NCBI GenBank assembly: GCA_049315825.1
Contig: JBMOJK010000015.1
Coordinates: forward strand, 1 to 24,870
Source: JBMOJK01 sp049315825
GTDB taxonomy: Bacteria; Patescibacteriota; Gracilibacteria; BD1-5; UBA2023
Reading direction: 5' to 3'
DNA length: 24,870 nt
In this document: in pieces, positions 8,038 to 16,103 of the stretch
How positions within the stretch are numbered: position 1 is the stretch's first letter
Layout: every line of letters starts with the position of its first letter
Made by a program: the position numbers and the translations under genes
The notes under the pieces: generated by a model
Database searches by the model: none
The model's input: the letters and a program-made list of their open reading frames with translations, nothing else
What the model was told of the DNA's origin: nothing

Positions 8038-8829
8038 TTAGTTGAGCTCTTTGTAATCCCAGTTACGTGGAGTAGAGAGAAATCTTGGAGCGATATCGAC
8101 TCCTATATTTTTCGCGAGCGAGATATTGGGTGGGAAAATATCGAAATTCTCGAATATTTTTACTGATCCAAGGGTTGCCCAGAGATCACCTACGATATCA
8201 CTTCGATGAATGAAGTGGGTCGTATTTCCTGTGGTACATGAGTAGAAACAGTCTCGTGAGTCGGATGAACCATTTCGGTTGTCACCGAGCAAGAAGTACT
8301 GACCATCCGGTACGAGATAGCTGCTATCTTTGCTCGAACGACCCGGAAGTGTTTTTCCAAAATTTGCTGGTGAGAGGTAGGTCTCGTTGAGCTGGATGAA
8401 GTCCTTTGTACCTGGTTTCTTAAGGAAGACAAACCCGTTGTCGATCTTTATCTCGTCCCCAGGAAGTCCGATGATACGCTTGATATAGAAATCTTTCTTA
8501 ATGTCCGCATGCGGCTTAATCACCACTACGTCTCCACGTTTTGGATTTCCAAACTGTGTGAAACCAAGATCGAGATAGGTTGCTTTGTTTACGATGATGA
8601 ATTCGCCATCGTGGTAGTTTTCTTCCATAGAGCTTCCGCTGATGCGAAAAGGTGCTGCTAGATAAGAACGAACAAAGATAACCAACAAGAGAATGATCAC
8701 AATATCTCGGAGGAATGCAATTCCTTCATCAAGCTTGCTTGGTGAAGTATTTGACGGAGTTGATGTTTCAGAGATCTCTTTAGATGGAGTCTCTGGAATA
8801 GGAGAAGAAGAAGGGATAACTTCTGACAT
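8038..8829 (-). CDS. lepB: Signal peptidase I
   Basis: Membrane-bound serine protease that cuts signal peptides from exported proteins. It has 263 residues: a Ser/Pro/Thr-rich cytoplasmic extension (about 1-33), one transmembrane segment (about 37-57, FLRDIVIILLLVIFV), then the catalytic domain. Ser67 lies in SGSSM (family SGxSMxPT; here EEN replaces the usual PT segment) and the general base Lys117 in FYIKRIIGLPGDEI. The GDNR-N-SSDSR box near the C-terminus is also present. No UGA codon. It starts 9 bases after the secA stop with no visible SD, so it is probably cotranscribed with the export ATPase whose products it processes. Ends in TAA before a strong terminator. Confidence 0.96.
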   Translation of the reverse strand: MSEVIPSSSPIPETPSKEISETSTPSNTSPSKLDEGIAFLRDIVIILLLVIFVRSYLAAPFRISGSSMEENYHDGEFIIVNKATYLDLGFTQFGNPKRGDVVVIKPHADIKKDFYIKRIIGLPGDEIKIDNGFVFLKKPGTKDFIQLNETYLSPANFGKTLPGRSSKDSSYLVPDGQYFLLGDNRNGSSDSRDCFYSCTTGNTTHFIHRSDIVGDLWATLGSVKIFENFDIFPPNISLAKNIGVDIAPRFLSTPRNWDYKELN

Positions 8830-8838
8830 AATGAATGA

Positions 8839-11580
8839 TTAACGACCGTGACATTGCTTGAACTTCTTTCCACTGCCACATGGACAGAGATCATTGCGTT
8901 TTACATCTTTGAATTCTGGACCAAGGGCTTGTGCTGAAGATTCATCACTTGCTCGAATGACTCGAATGCCTTCTTCATTGCGTGTGTTTTCGTTCGAGAA
9001 TACTGCTGGAGCTGGCATTTCAACCCCTGTGTCTACTGGAGCAAAGCTGACCTCAAGGTTCTCGAGTGGGATTTCGCGTGACTGGATAGGTACAAATGCA
9101 CGAGCTGAGAGAAGCCCCTTTGCTACCTTATAGGCAATGGTTTCTACGAGTTCGATGAATCGATCATAGGCACGCTCTTTGTAGACAACGAGTGGATTTT
9201 TCTGTGCATAACCTTCGAATGCCACCTCTTCACGAAGGTGAGACATTCGGTCGATGTGTGCCATCCAGAGTTCGTCGATTGATGCGAGAGTGAGCTTCTT
9301 TTCGAAGTCTTCGAAGTCTTCTGCAGTGAGTCGTTCTTTTACTGTTTCAAGTCCTCCAAGGAGGCAATTCTTAACAGTGATCACGAGCATTTCAGGATCT
9401 GTATCCGTGATATACTCGTCCTTCATGACTTCTGCTTCTGCGAATTCGTTGACGTTACGTACGAGCTGAGAGAGGGGAGAGATTTCAGCTTCTTCTGTGT
9501 GATCGTTTAGATCTACGGCTGCGACGAGTTTCTCTGCGATACCTTCGAACATCTTTTCAATTTCTTCGTGGATGTTCTCGTTCTCGAGGATGCGATTACG
9601 TCGTCCGTACATGACGAGACGGTGCTGATTGAGTACATCGTCGTATTCGAGGATGTGTTTTCGAATGTCGAAATTTCGACCTTCTACCTGCTTTTGTACC
9701 GTGGTGATACGGCTTGTGAGCATTGAGGATTCTGCGAGTGGTTCGTCAGCAGGAACTGAGGCGAACATTGGTGAATTGAATACGCCAAAGAGTTTATCGC
9801 CTCCGAATATTCGCATGATATCATCCGTTGGTGCGACCATGAACTGTGAAAGCCCTGGATCCCCCTGACGTCCAGAGCGACCTCGAAGCTGGTTGTCGAT
9901 ACGACGTGTTTCGTGTTTTTCGGTACCGATAACAAAGAGTCCTCCGAGTTCGTAGACCTGCTCAGAGATCTTCACTTCACCCTTGAGATTTGCGACTTCC
10001 TCTGAGATCTTGATGTCCGTTCCGCGACCTGCCATGTTTGTGGCGATCGTAACTGCACCGAGCTGACCTGCCTGAGAGATGATCTCAGCTTCGTTTGCAT
10101 CTTGCTTTGCATTGAGAACCTTGTGTGGAACCCCCTGTGCTTCGAGCATCTGAGAAAGGAGCTCTGACTTCGCTACAGAAACCGTACCAACGAGGACTGG
10201 TTGTCCCTTTGCCTGGAGTTCCTTGATAAGACGAACGAGGTAGGTGTATTTTCCTTCTTCGTTCTTGAAGAGGAGATCGGACTTGTCTTTGCGGAGCATT
10301 GGACGATTCGTAGGAACCGTGATCACTTCGAGTCGATAAATCTTGTAGAATTCCTCTTCTTCGGTCTTCGCAGTACCCGTCATCCCGGCAAGTTTCTTGT
10401 AGAGTCGGAAATAGTTCTGGAATGTGATCGATGCAAGTGTGCGAGACTCTTGCTGGATCGTGATAGATTCCTTGGCTTCGATCGCCTGGTGGAGCCCATC
10501 AGAATATCGTCGTCCTGCGAGGACACGACCCGTGTGTTCGTCGATGATAAGTGCCTCGTCGTTGCGGATGAGGTAGTCGATATCACGCTGGTATACCACT
10601 GCGGCTTTGAGAGCATTTTCGATATGGTGGATATCGTTGTAGCTTTCAGACGCATAGATGTTCTCAACTCCGAGCATCTTTTCGATCTCGGCGATACCAT
10701 CTTCAGTGAGCGTTGCAGTTCGCTGTTTTTCGTCGATCTTGTAGTGAGATTCTGCCTTGAGCATCTTGGCCATCTGTGCGAACTTCAAGTATTTCGAAGT
10801 TGGTTCAGAGTCCGGCGAAGAGATGATGAGCGGAGTACGGGCTTCGTCTACGAGGATCGAGTCAACTTCGTCGATGATCGCGAAGAAAAGTGGTCCCATA
10901 GAGCGGCGCTCTACTGCCGTTACCATGTTGTCTCGGAGGTAGTCGAATCCGAGTTCGTTGTTGGTTGCATAGACAACATCACGGCGATAGTTTTCCTGTT
11001 TTTCCGCAGGAGCTTGACCGTGTACGACGATACCAACTGAGAGCCCGAGAGTATTGTAAATAATCCCCATCTCCATCGCATCACGTCGTGCAAGGTAGTC
11101 GTTGACAGTAACGACATGAACTGGGTATCCAGCGAGTGCATTGAGGTACGCTGCGATGGTAGCTACGAGGGTCTTACCTTCTCCGGTTCTCATTTCTGAG
11201 ATATTCCCACCATGGAGAGTGAGAGCACCAAGGAGCTGTACATCGTATGGAACCATATTCCAAGTCACTGTGTGTCCGTCTTCGAGGACGAATTCTTGTC
11301 CAGCGATGAGACGACATGCAGTGCGGTGGAGCGCAAATGCTTCGTGCTTGATGCTGTCGAGGCGTCGCTTGATTTCTCGTACGTCGTCTGGGTTCTTGAG
11401 GTCGAGTCCTTCGAACTGTGCCTTGAGTTCTGCAGTGCGGGCCTGAACGGCTTCTACCGAAGTGATCTCAGTTGCAAAACGAGCCTCGATCGCATGGATG
11501 AGGCTGAGTTCTTTTTGATAGCTACGAAGTCGCTTCTCTCCGGGGTCACCGAAGAGAGTCTTGAGGATTGAGGAAAGCAT
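8839..11580 (-). CDS. secA: Preprotein translocase ATPase SecA
   Basis: Motor that pushes unfolded preproteins through SecYEG. It has 913 residues, full length. Visible: Walker A in MRTGEGKTL (about 131-137), Walker B DEVD (about 237-240) followed by SILVDEARTPLIIS, the second helicase domain with TNMAGRGTDI and QLRGRSGRQGDPG, and the C-terminal zinc motif CPCGSGKKFKQCHGR, which in other bacteria binds SecB or ribosomes. No UGA codon in more than 900 codons, although its neighbours use UGA. It lies 11 bases after tig and 9 before lepB, so the operon supplies the export chaperone, motor and processing enzyme together. No clear SD. Confidence 0.98.
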   Translation of the reverse strand: MLSSILKTLFGDPGEKRLRSYQKELSLIHAIEARFATEITSVEAVQARTAELKAQFEGLDLKNPDDVREIKRRLDSIKHEAFALHRTACRLIAGQEFVLEDGHTVTWNMVPYDVQLLGALTLHGGNISEMRTGEGKTLVATIAAYLNALAGYPVHVVTVNDYLARRDAMEMGIIYNTLGLSVGIVVHGQAPAEKQENYRRDVVYATNNELGFDYLRDNMVTAVERRSMGPLFFAIIDEVDSILVDEARTPLIISSPDSEPTSKYLKFAQMAKMLKAESHYKIDEKQRTATLTEDGIAEIEKMLGVENIYASESYNDIHHIENALKAAVVYQRDIDYLIRNDEALIIDEHTGRVLAGRRYSDGLHQAIEAKESITIQQESRTLASITFQNYFRLYKKLAGMTGTAKTEEEEFYKIYRLEVITVPTNRPMLRKDKSDLLFKNEEGKYTYLVRLIKELQAKGQPVLVGTVSVAKSELLSQMLEAQGVPHKVLNAKQDANEAEIISQAGQLGAVTIATNMAGRGTDIKISEEVANLKGEVKISEQVYELGGLFVIGTEKHETRRIDNQLRGRSGRQGDPGLSQFMVAPTDDIMRIFGGDKLFGVFNSPMFASVPADEPLAESSMLTSRITTVQKQVEGRNFDIRKHILEYDDVLNQHRLVMYGRRNRILENENIHEEIEKMFEGIAEKLVAAVDLNDHTEEAEISPLSQLVRNVNEFAEAEVMKDEYITDTDPEMLVITVKNCLLGGLETVKERLTAEDFEDFEKKLTLASIDELWMAHIDRMSHLREEVAFEGYAQKNPLVVYKERAYDRFIELVETIAYKVAKGLLSARAFVPIQSREIPLENLEVSFAPVDTGVEMPAPAVFSNENTRNEEGIRVIRASDESSAQALGPEFKDVKRNDLCPCGSGKKFKQCHGR

Positions 11581-11591
11581 TCCGTTGTTTA

Positions 11592-12926
11592 CTATTTGCT
11601 AGAGAAAAAACCATCAACTACCTTGCGGTATGCGAGGCGGTTCTTGATATCTTCATAATATGTATCTCCTGGCTGGAGTTTTGCCTTGAGGCGAGCGAGT
11701 ACATCAGCATTCTGGTACTGAGCGAGGATTCCGTTGATTTCCATCTTGATTTCTTCTTCTGAGGCTTCAACACCACGGATATCGCGAACCTTCTTGAGGA
11801 TGAGTTCAGCAGCAACACGTCGGCGAGCTTCCTTTTCGATGATTTCTGACTTGTACTGTGCTTCGTCCATCTTCATGTGCTGAAGGTAGGTCTTCATGTT
11901 GTATCCCTGTGATTCGAGATTCTGCTTCTGTTCGTTGTAGATAGCTTCTGCTTCGCGTGAAACGAGAGTTGTTCCTACTTCATAGGTTGCGATCTCTTCG
12001 AGCTGTTCGAGGAGCTTTCCCTCGTCTTCTTCACGAGCACGACGCTCCTTTTCTCCGAGGATTTCCTTCTCAAGAATATCTTCGAATCCTGCCATGTCAG
12101 TTTTTACACCGCGGAGTTTTTCGATGAATTCTGGAGTCCAAGTTGGTCCGTGTGGCTTTTCAACCTTTTCGATCACACTCACGAAGTATACCTTACGCTT
12201 CTTGAATGCTTCAGAGTGGTAGTCTTCAGGGAAAACGATGTCGAATTCAACCGTGTCTCCTGTTTTGCTTCCGATGAGCTTTTCTTCAAAACCTGGGATG
12301 AACTGCGCACTTCCGATCACGAGAGGGAAGTTCTGTACCTTTGTTTCAGGGATAGCTTCTCCGTCCTTCTTCTCGTATCCTTGTGTACTGAGGGTTACTC
12401 GGTCACCAGATTCGATCGCAGTCTTCGATGCATCAAATCCGTCATCGTGTGAGTGACCTGCTTCGTGGAAGTGTGTAAATCGCTTTTCGATGTCAGCAAC
12501 TGCCGCCTTTACTTCGTCCTTCGTGACCTTAACCGTTGTCTTCTTGATAGAAATCTTGTCGAGCTTCTTTACATCGATCTCGATTTCTGGAAGTACTTCG
12601 ATCTCGAGAACGATCTCGATAGGGGAGATGGATTTCACATCGGTAACTGTACCAGCCGCGATTGGAGTAATCCCTGACTTGTCGAGCATGTCAGAATAGT
12701 TCTTGTCGAGGTAGTAGTTAATCGCGCGTTCGTCGATCGCTGCCTGACCGAATTCCTTGAGGATAATTGCCTCAGGAATGCTTGCTCACTTGCGGAAACC
12801 CTTAATATCTGCGTTCTTGCCAAGTGTCGCAATAACATGAGCACGAGCCTTGTCGAGTTCCTTTGCGTTGTCGGTGATGGTGAGTTCTACTTTCGATCCT
12901 GGGATCTTTTTGACTTCTACTTTCAT
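11592..12926 (-). CDS. tig: Trigger factor, ribosome-associated chaperone (one UGA = Gly)
   Basis: Binds nascent chains at the ribosome exit tunnel and has prolyl isomerase activity. It is 444 residues with UGA as glycine. The ribosome-binding signature is NADIKGFRK-UGA-ASIPEAII: the family motif is GFRKGKxP, so UGA at codon 47 (12786-12788) is the conserved glycine. A central FKBP-type domain follows (SGDRVTLSTQGYEKKDGE, FIPGFEEKLIGSKTGDTVEF), then a long helical C-terminal arm. ATG 12926 opens with MKVEVKKIPGSKVELTITD, the normal family start; an in-frame ATG 18 codons upstream would add residues foreign to the family. A possible promoter sits about 27 bases upstream. Ends in TAG, 11 bases before secA. 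Confidence 0.96.
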
Positions 12927-12953
12927 AATTTGCGTACAAAAAATAACCTGCCA

Positions 12954-12981
12954 ATTATATGAAAAATGCCCAAAATACAAA
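12954..12981 (-). promoter_or_regulatory. Probable promoter of tig-secA-lepB
   Basis: On the minus strand a consensus TATAAT (12954-12959) with TTTGTA 16 bp upstream (12976-12981) and 27 bases before the tig ATG. The predicted leader is about 20 bases. Confidence 0.5.
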
Positions 12982-13013
12982 TTGCATTGAGCAGTATTTT
13001 GAGCCCCTTTTCT

Positions 13014-13039
13014 TTTCGTAAAAAATACGTTTTACGAAA
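13014..13039. repeat. Inverted repeat in the tig/ftsA divergent region
   Basis: TTTCGTAAAA and TTTTACGAAA form a perfect 10-bp inverted repeat with a 6-base spacer. It lies 13 bases upstream of the ftsA -35 and about 30 bases behind the tig -35. It could be an operator for a dimeric regulator shared by both promoters. It could also be a transcribed hairpin, but no gene ends here. Confidence 0.5.
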
Positions 13040-13052
13040 GTTCGCATTCTCG

Positions 13053-13080
13053 TTGAAAAAACCAAGTCACAGCGTATAAT
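13053..13080 (+). promoter_or_regulatory. Promoter of ftsA-ftsZ
   Basis: TTGAAA (13053-13058), 16-bp spacer, perfect TATAAT (13075-13080). The best sigma-70-like match in the window. It predicts an approximately 90-base leader before the ftsA ATG, in which I see no SD and no obvious riboswitch fold. Confidence 0.65.
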
Positions 13081-13177
13081 GTGCGCGTTCATTTTCTTGA
13101 ATCGAAAGACAAGTTCCGCTCTACAAAGGGCCGAATTCTGAGCAACAATTTTGTACAACTAACTAGCAATACCACAC

Positions 13178-14413
13178 ATGGTGACCGGCGAGACCTTCAC
13201 CGCGATTGATATCGGGAGTTCGAAAATCAAAACGCTGATCGGTACATTTACCGAAGACAAAAAACTCCGCATTCTCTGAGTGGGTATTTCTCCTTCTAAC
13301 TGAGTACGAAAGGGGAATATCCTCGATATGGACGAATTCAAGCGCAACGTAGACACGTCACTTTCCGAAGCAGAAAAAATGCTCGGAGAGCAGACTGGTT
13401 CAGTATATCTTTCACTCTCTGGGGTGACGATCGAGAGTGTCGTGAATACAGGTATCGTTGCAGTTCCACATTCTGAAGTGACAGAAGACGATGTAAATCG
13501 TGCTCTTGATATGTCTCAGAATGGAGTTGATCTCGTGAACCGAAGTGTTCTCAAGGTGATACCTGAATCATTCACCCTCGATGGAACTTCTGGCGTGAAG
13601 AACCCAATCGGTATGGCTGCCAAGAAGCTCGAAGTAAAATCCCATATTTTCTCGATCGCTGAAAACGTTCTCGGAAACATCAAAAAGGGTATCTTCGACG
13701 TGGGTGTGGATATTGCAGATATTTATGCAAATGTCCTCTCAGCTCCAGAGGCTGTACTTTCTCGCCGACAGAAGGAGCTCGGTGTGGTATGTATCGACAT
13801 CGGTGCAAGCACGACAGATATTGCAGTCTTCGAAGAAGGAACACTCATCTTCGCCTCAGTGATCCCACTCGGAGGTGAGCATGTGACTTCGGATATTGCA
13901 CTCGGACTTCGTATCTCGATCGATCTCGCTGAAAAGCTCAAGCTCGAACACGGTGATGTTCTCTTCTGTAAAGATGAGAAAGCAAAAGACGAAGAAATCG
14001 ATCTCTCAAAATACTCAAAAACTGAGACCGCTGTCATCTCTAAGAAATACCTCTCAGAGATTGCACGAGCTCGTTACAGTGAGATTTTCTACTTCATCAA
14101 TACGGAGCTCAAGCATATAGGAAAGGATGGAATGCTCCCAGAAGGTGCGGTGATCACGGGTGGTGGTGCCAAGATGCGCAACCTCGTAGAACTCGCCAAG
14201 GAAATCCTCCGACTCCCTTCAGCGATTGGGGTTCCAGAAGATTCAGATCATATCTCAGGGACTTCTATCGGAGACCCTCAGTATGCCGGGATCGTTGGAA
14301 CACTCCTTCTTTCTCAGAAATTCTCTTCTGGAAAATCTCGACTCAAACTCAATATCTCTCTCGGTGGCTTCCTTCATTCGGTCAAGAAGCTCTTCCAGAA
14401 AATCCTCCCATAA
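13178..14413 (+). CDS. ftsA: Cell division protein FtsA (two UGA = Gly)
   Basis: Actin-like protein that anchors FtsZ filaments to the membrane. It has 411 residues. The N-terminus has the ATP-binding AIDIGSSKIKTLIG. Two UGA codons follow closely: codon 34 (13277-13279) in LRIL-UGA-VGISPSN and codon 42 (13301-13303) in SN-UGA-VRKGNI. Other FtsA proteins read about IIGVGxSPSxGVRKGxI, so both are conserved glycines. Later motifs: CIDIGASTTDIAVFEEG (phosphate 2) and VITGGGAKM (adenosine). The last residues (FLHSVKKLFQKIL) look like the C-terminal amphipathic membrane-targeting helix. In the standard code the start would be misplaced to Met 13328 and the first ATP-binding motif lost. ftsZ follows after 17 bases. 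Confidence 0.97.
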
Positions 14414-14430
14414 TCTCTCATATTATTCCT

Positions 14431-15621
14431 ATGCCAGTAGCAAAGAAATCAGACGACAAACTCAAGAATCTTCTTCGCGGCGACATGCGTTCAGCGGTAG
14501 AAGAAATCAATGTATCAGAATACATTTCTCCAGTAGCAAACATCAAGGTAGTTGGAGTAGGAGGTGGAGGTGCAAATGCCGTAAACCGAATGATCCAGTC
14601 TGGTCTTGAAGGTGTTGAATTCATCGCAGTTAACACGGACGCTCAGGCACTCTTCACTTCGAAGTCTACTGTTCGTATCAACATCGGACGTGCAACAACT
14701 CGTGGTCTTGGTGCCGGAGCAAATCCTCAGATCGGTCAGAAGGCTGCTGAAGAATCAAGTGAAGAAATCAAACAGGCACTCGCTGGTGCCGATATGGTAT
14801 TCATCACTTGTGGACTCGGAGGTGGAACGGGAACCGGAGCAGCTCCAGTGATCGCTGAAATCGCCAAGGGTCTTGGTGCACTCGTTATCGGAGTAGTTAC
14901 TAAGCCATTCGGATTCGAAGGACAGCGTCGATCACTTCAAGCGATCGATGGATTTGAGAAGCTCCGCGACAAGGTGGATACACTCATCACTATCCCGAAC
15001 GACAAGATCCTCTCGATCATCGACAAGAAGACTCCTCTTCTCGATGCGTTCAACATTGTAGATGAAGTTCTCAACCAGGGTGTACAGGGTGTATCAGATC
15101 TCATCACTCTCCCAGGTCTCATCAACGTTGACTTTGCAGACGTTCGATCAGTCATGGAAAATGCAGGTTCTGCACTCATGGGTATCGGATACGGTTCTGG
15201 TGAAAACCGAGCTATCGAAGCAGCTCGTGCTGCGATCGATTCTCCACTTCTCGAACTCTCTATCGCGGGTGCTCGTGGACTCCTCTTCAATATCACGGGT
15301 GGTACAGACCTCTCAATGTTCGAAGTTGATGAGGCAGCGCGTATCATTACTGAGTCATGTGACCCAGAGGCGAACATCATCTTCGGAGCTACCATCAACG
15401 AAAACTATACAGGTGAGATCAAGATCACGGTCGTAGCAACTGGATTCAACGAAGAAACAAACCAGCGTCATTCTGAAGTAGCGAAGTCTTCTCCAAATCC
15501 ATTTGGAAAGAAGCTCATCGGACACCAGAGTACATTCGCTTCACCAGCACCTGCTCCACGTCCAGCTGACACTCAGTCTGACCTCGATGTTCCTGCATTC
15601 CTCCGCAACAAGATGCGTTAG
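14431..15621 (+). CDS. ftsZ: Cell division protein FtsZ
   Basis: Tubulin-like GTPase that forms the division ring. It has 396 residues. Visible: NIKVVGVGGGGANAVNRMI, the GTP-binding tubulin signature GGGTGTG (about residues 130-136), the T7 loop region NVDFADVRSVM, a short variable linker rich in Ala, Pro and Ser, and the C-terminal peptide DLDVPAFLRNKMR, the site that binds FtsA. That peptide fits the FtsA encoded 17 bases upstream. No UGA codon, in contrast to ftsA. No SD. Ends in TAG, 26 bases before a strong terminator. Confidence 0.98.
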   Translation: MPVAKKSDDKLKNLLRGDMRSAVEEINVSEYISPVANIKVVGVGGGGANAVNRMIQSGLEGVEFIAVNTDAQALFTSKSTVRINIGRATTRGLGAGANPQIGQKAAEESSEEIKQALAGADMVFITCGLGGGTGTGAAPVIAEIAKGLGALVIGVVTKPFGFEGQRRSLQAIDGFEKLRDKVDTLITIPNDKILSIIDKKTPLLDAFNIVDEVLNQGVQGVSDLITLPGLINVDFADVRSVMENAGSALMGIGYGSGENRAIEAARAAIDSPLLELSIAGARGLLFNITGGTDLSMFEVDEAARIITESCDPEANIIFGATINENYTGEIKITVVATGFNEETNQRHSEVAKSSPNPFGKKLIGHQSTFASPAPAPRPADTQSDLDVPAFLRNKMR

Positions 15622-15647
15622 TCTGCAGACTCAGAAATTCAAAGAAA

Positions 15648-15695
15648 AAAGCATCCTCCGGAGCTCGCAAGAGCAAAGGAGGATGCTTTGTTTTC
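15648..15695 (+). terminator. Terminator of ftsA-ftsZ (twin of the lepB terminator)
   Basis: Outer 12-bp stem (15648-15659 with 15678-15689), a GGA/AAA internal loop, an inner GCTC/GAGC stem with GCAA tetraloop, then TTTGTTTT. Core sequence nearly matches the hairpin at 7999-8031 read on the minus strand. Confidence 0.88.
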
Positions 15696-15771
15696 CGACA
15701 TTTTTCTTTGCTTTTCCTTCTTGCTCGTCTAAGCTTATCTCAGCGCGTTTTTATTTTCCTCATTCATACAC

Positions 15772-16029
15772 ATGGAAACCCAGGAATTCCAAAAGCTCGT
15801 TCTCGAGAAATTCGACAAGATCGATGGACGACTCGACAAGATGGACGGACGATTTGACCGTCTGACTGAAGACTTCGAATCTTTCCGAGAAGAATCTCGG
15901 GCAGAGCACACGGCAACTCGTACACTTATCTCACAAGCATTTGTTCATATTTCTGACTTTGCCTCGCATGAAGTAAGGATTCGTAATCTCGAAAAGCATC
16001 TCACATCAAGAAGTCCAGTACAGTCATAA
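15772..16029 (+). CDS. Small coiled-coil protein of unknown function
   Basis: An 85-residue acidic and basic protein. The N-terminal half has imperfect heptad repeats (LEKFDKIDGRLDKMDGRFDR, then LTEDFESFREE), typical of a short coiled coil. The C-terminal half (LISQAFVHISDF...VRIRNLEKHL) is also helical. No signal peptide, no cysteines, no UGA. KIDGRLDKMDGRFD-type repeats occur in many small bacterial and phage proteins of unknown role, so no function is assigned. Codon use (CTC, CGT/CGA, ATC, GAA) matches the neighbours. It stands alone between two terminators with no SD. Ends in TAA. Confidence 0.75.
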   Translation: METQEFQKLVLEKFDKIDGRLDKMDGRFDRLTEDFESFREESRAEHTATRTLISQAFVHISDFASHEVRIRNLEKHLTSRSPVQS

Positions 16030-16032
16030 CCC

Positions 16033-16057
16033 AAGAGCCTTCGGGCTCTTTTGTTTT
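16033..16057 (+). terminator. Intrinsic terminator with UUCG loop
   Basis: AAGAGCC and GGCTCTT pair around a TTCG tetraloop, then TTGTTTT. It begins 3 bases after the stop of the small coiled-coil gene. Confidence 0.88.
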
Positions 16058-16069
16058 GTGGGATATCTT

Positions 16070-16097
16070 TTGATATTCATCCATGAAACCCTAAAAT
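16070..16097 (+). promoter_or_regulatory. Strong promoter placed for a leaderless dinG-like mRNA
   Basis: TTGATA (16070-16075, 5 of 6), 16-bp spacer, TAAAAT (16092-16097, 5 of 6). Only 6 bases separate the -10 from the ATG at 16104, so the expected first transcribed base is at or next to the A of the start codon. Confidence 0.65.
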
Positions 16098-16103
16098 ACC
16101 CGC

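Noticed and set aside
10201..11040. Long plus-strand ORF (279 codons) opposite secA
   Set aside because: Runs against a certain secA gene. Its composition (rich in Phe, Val, Asp, Glu, Arg, Leu) is the mirror of the secA codon pattern, and no domain is visible.
12927..12980. N-terminal extension of trigger factor from the ATG at 12980
   Set aside because: The added residues do not resemble the family, and the likely tig promoter lies within them.
13328..14413. FtsA starting at Met 13328
   Set aside because: Would drop AIDIGSSK, the first ATP-binding motif; the two upstream UGA codons are conserved glycines, so the start is 13178.
14937..15398. Minus-strand ORF inside ftsZ
   Set aside because: Shadow of a highly conserved gene; Ser/Arg-rich composition typical of an antisense frame.
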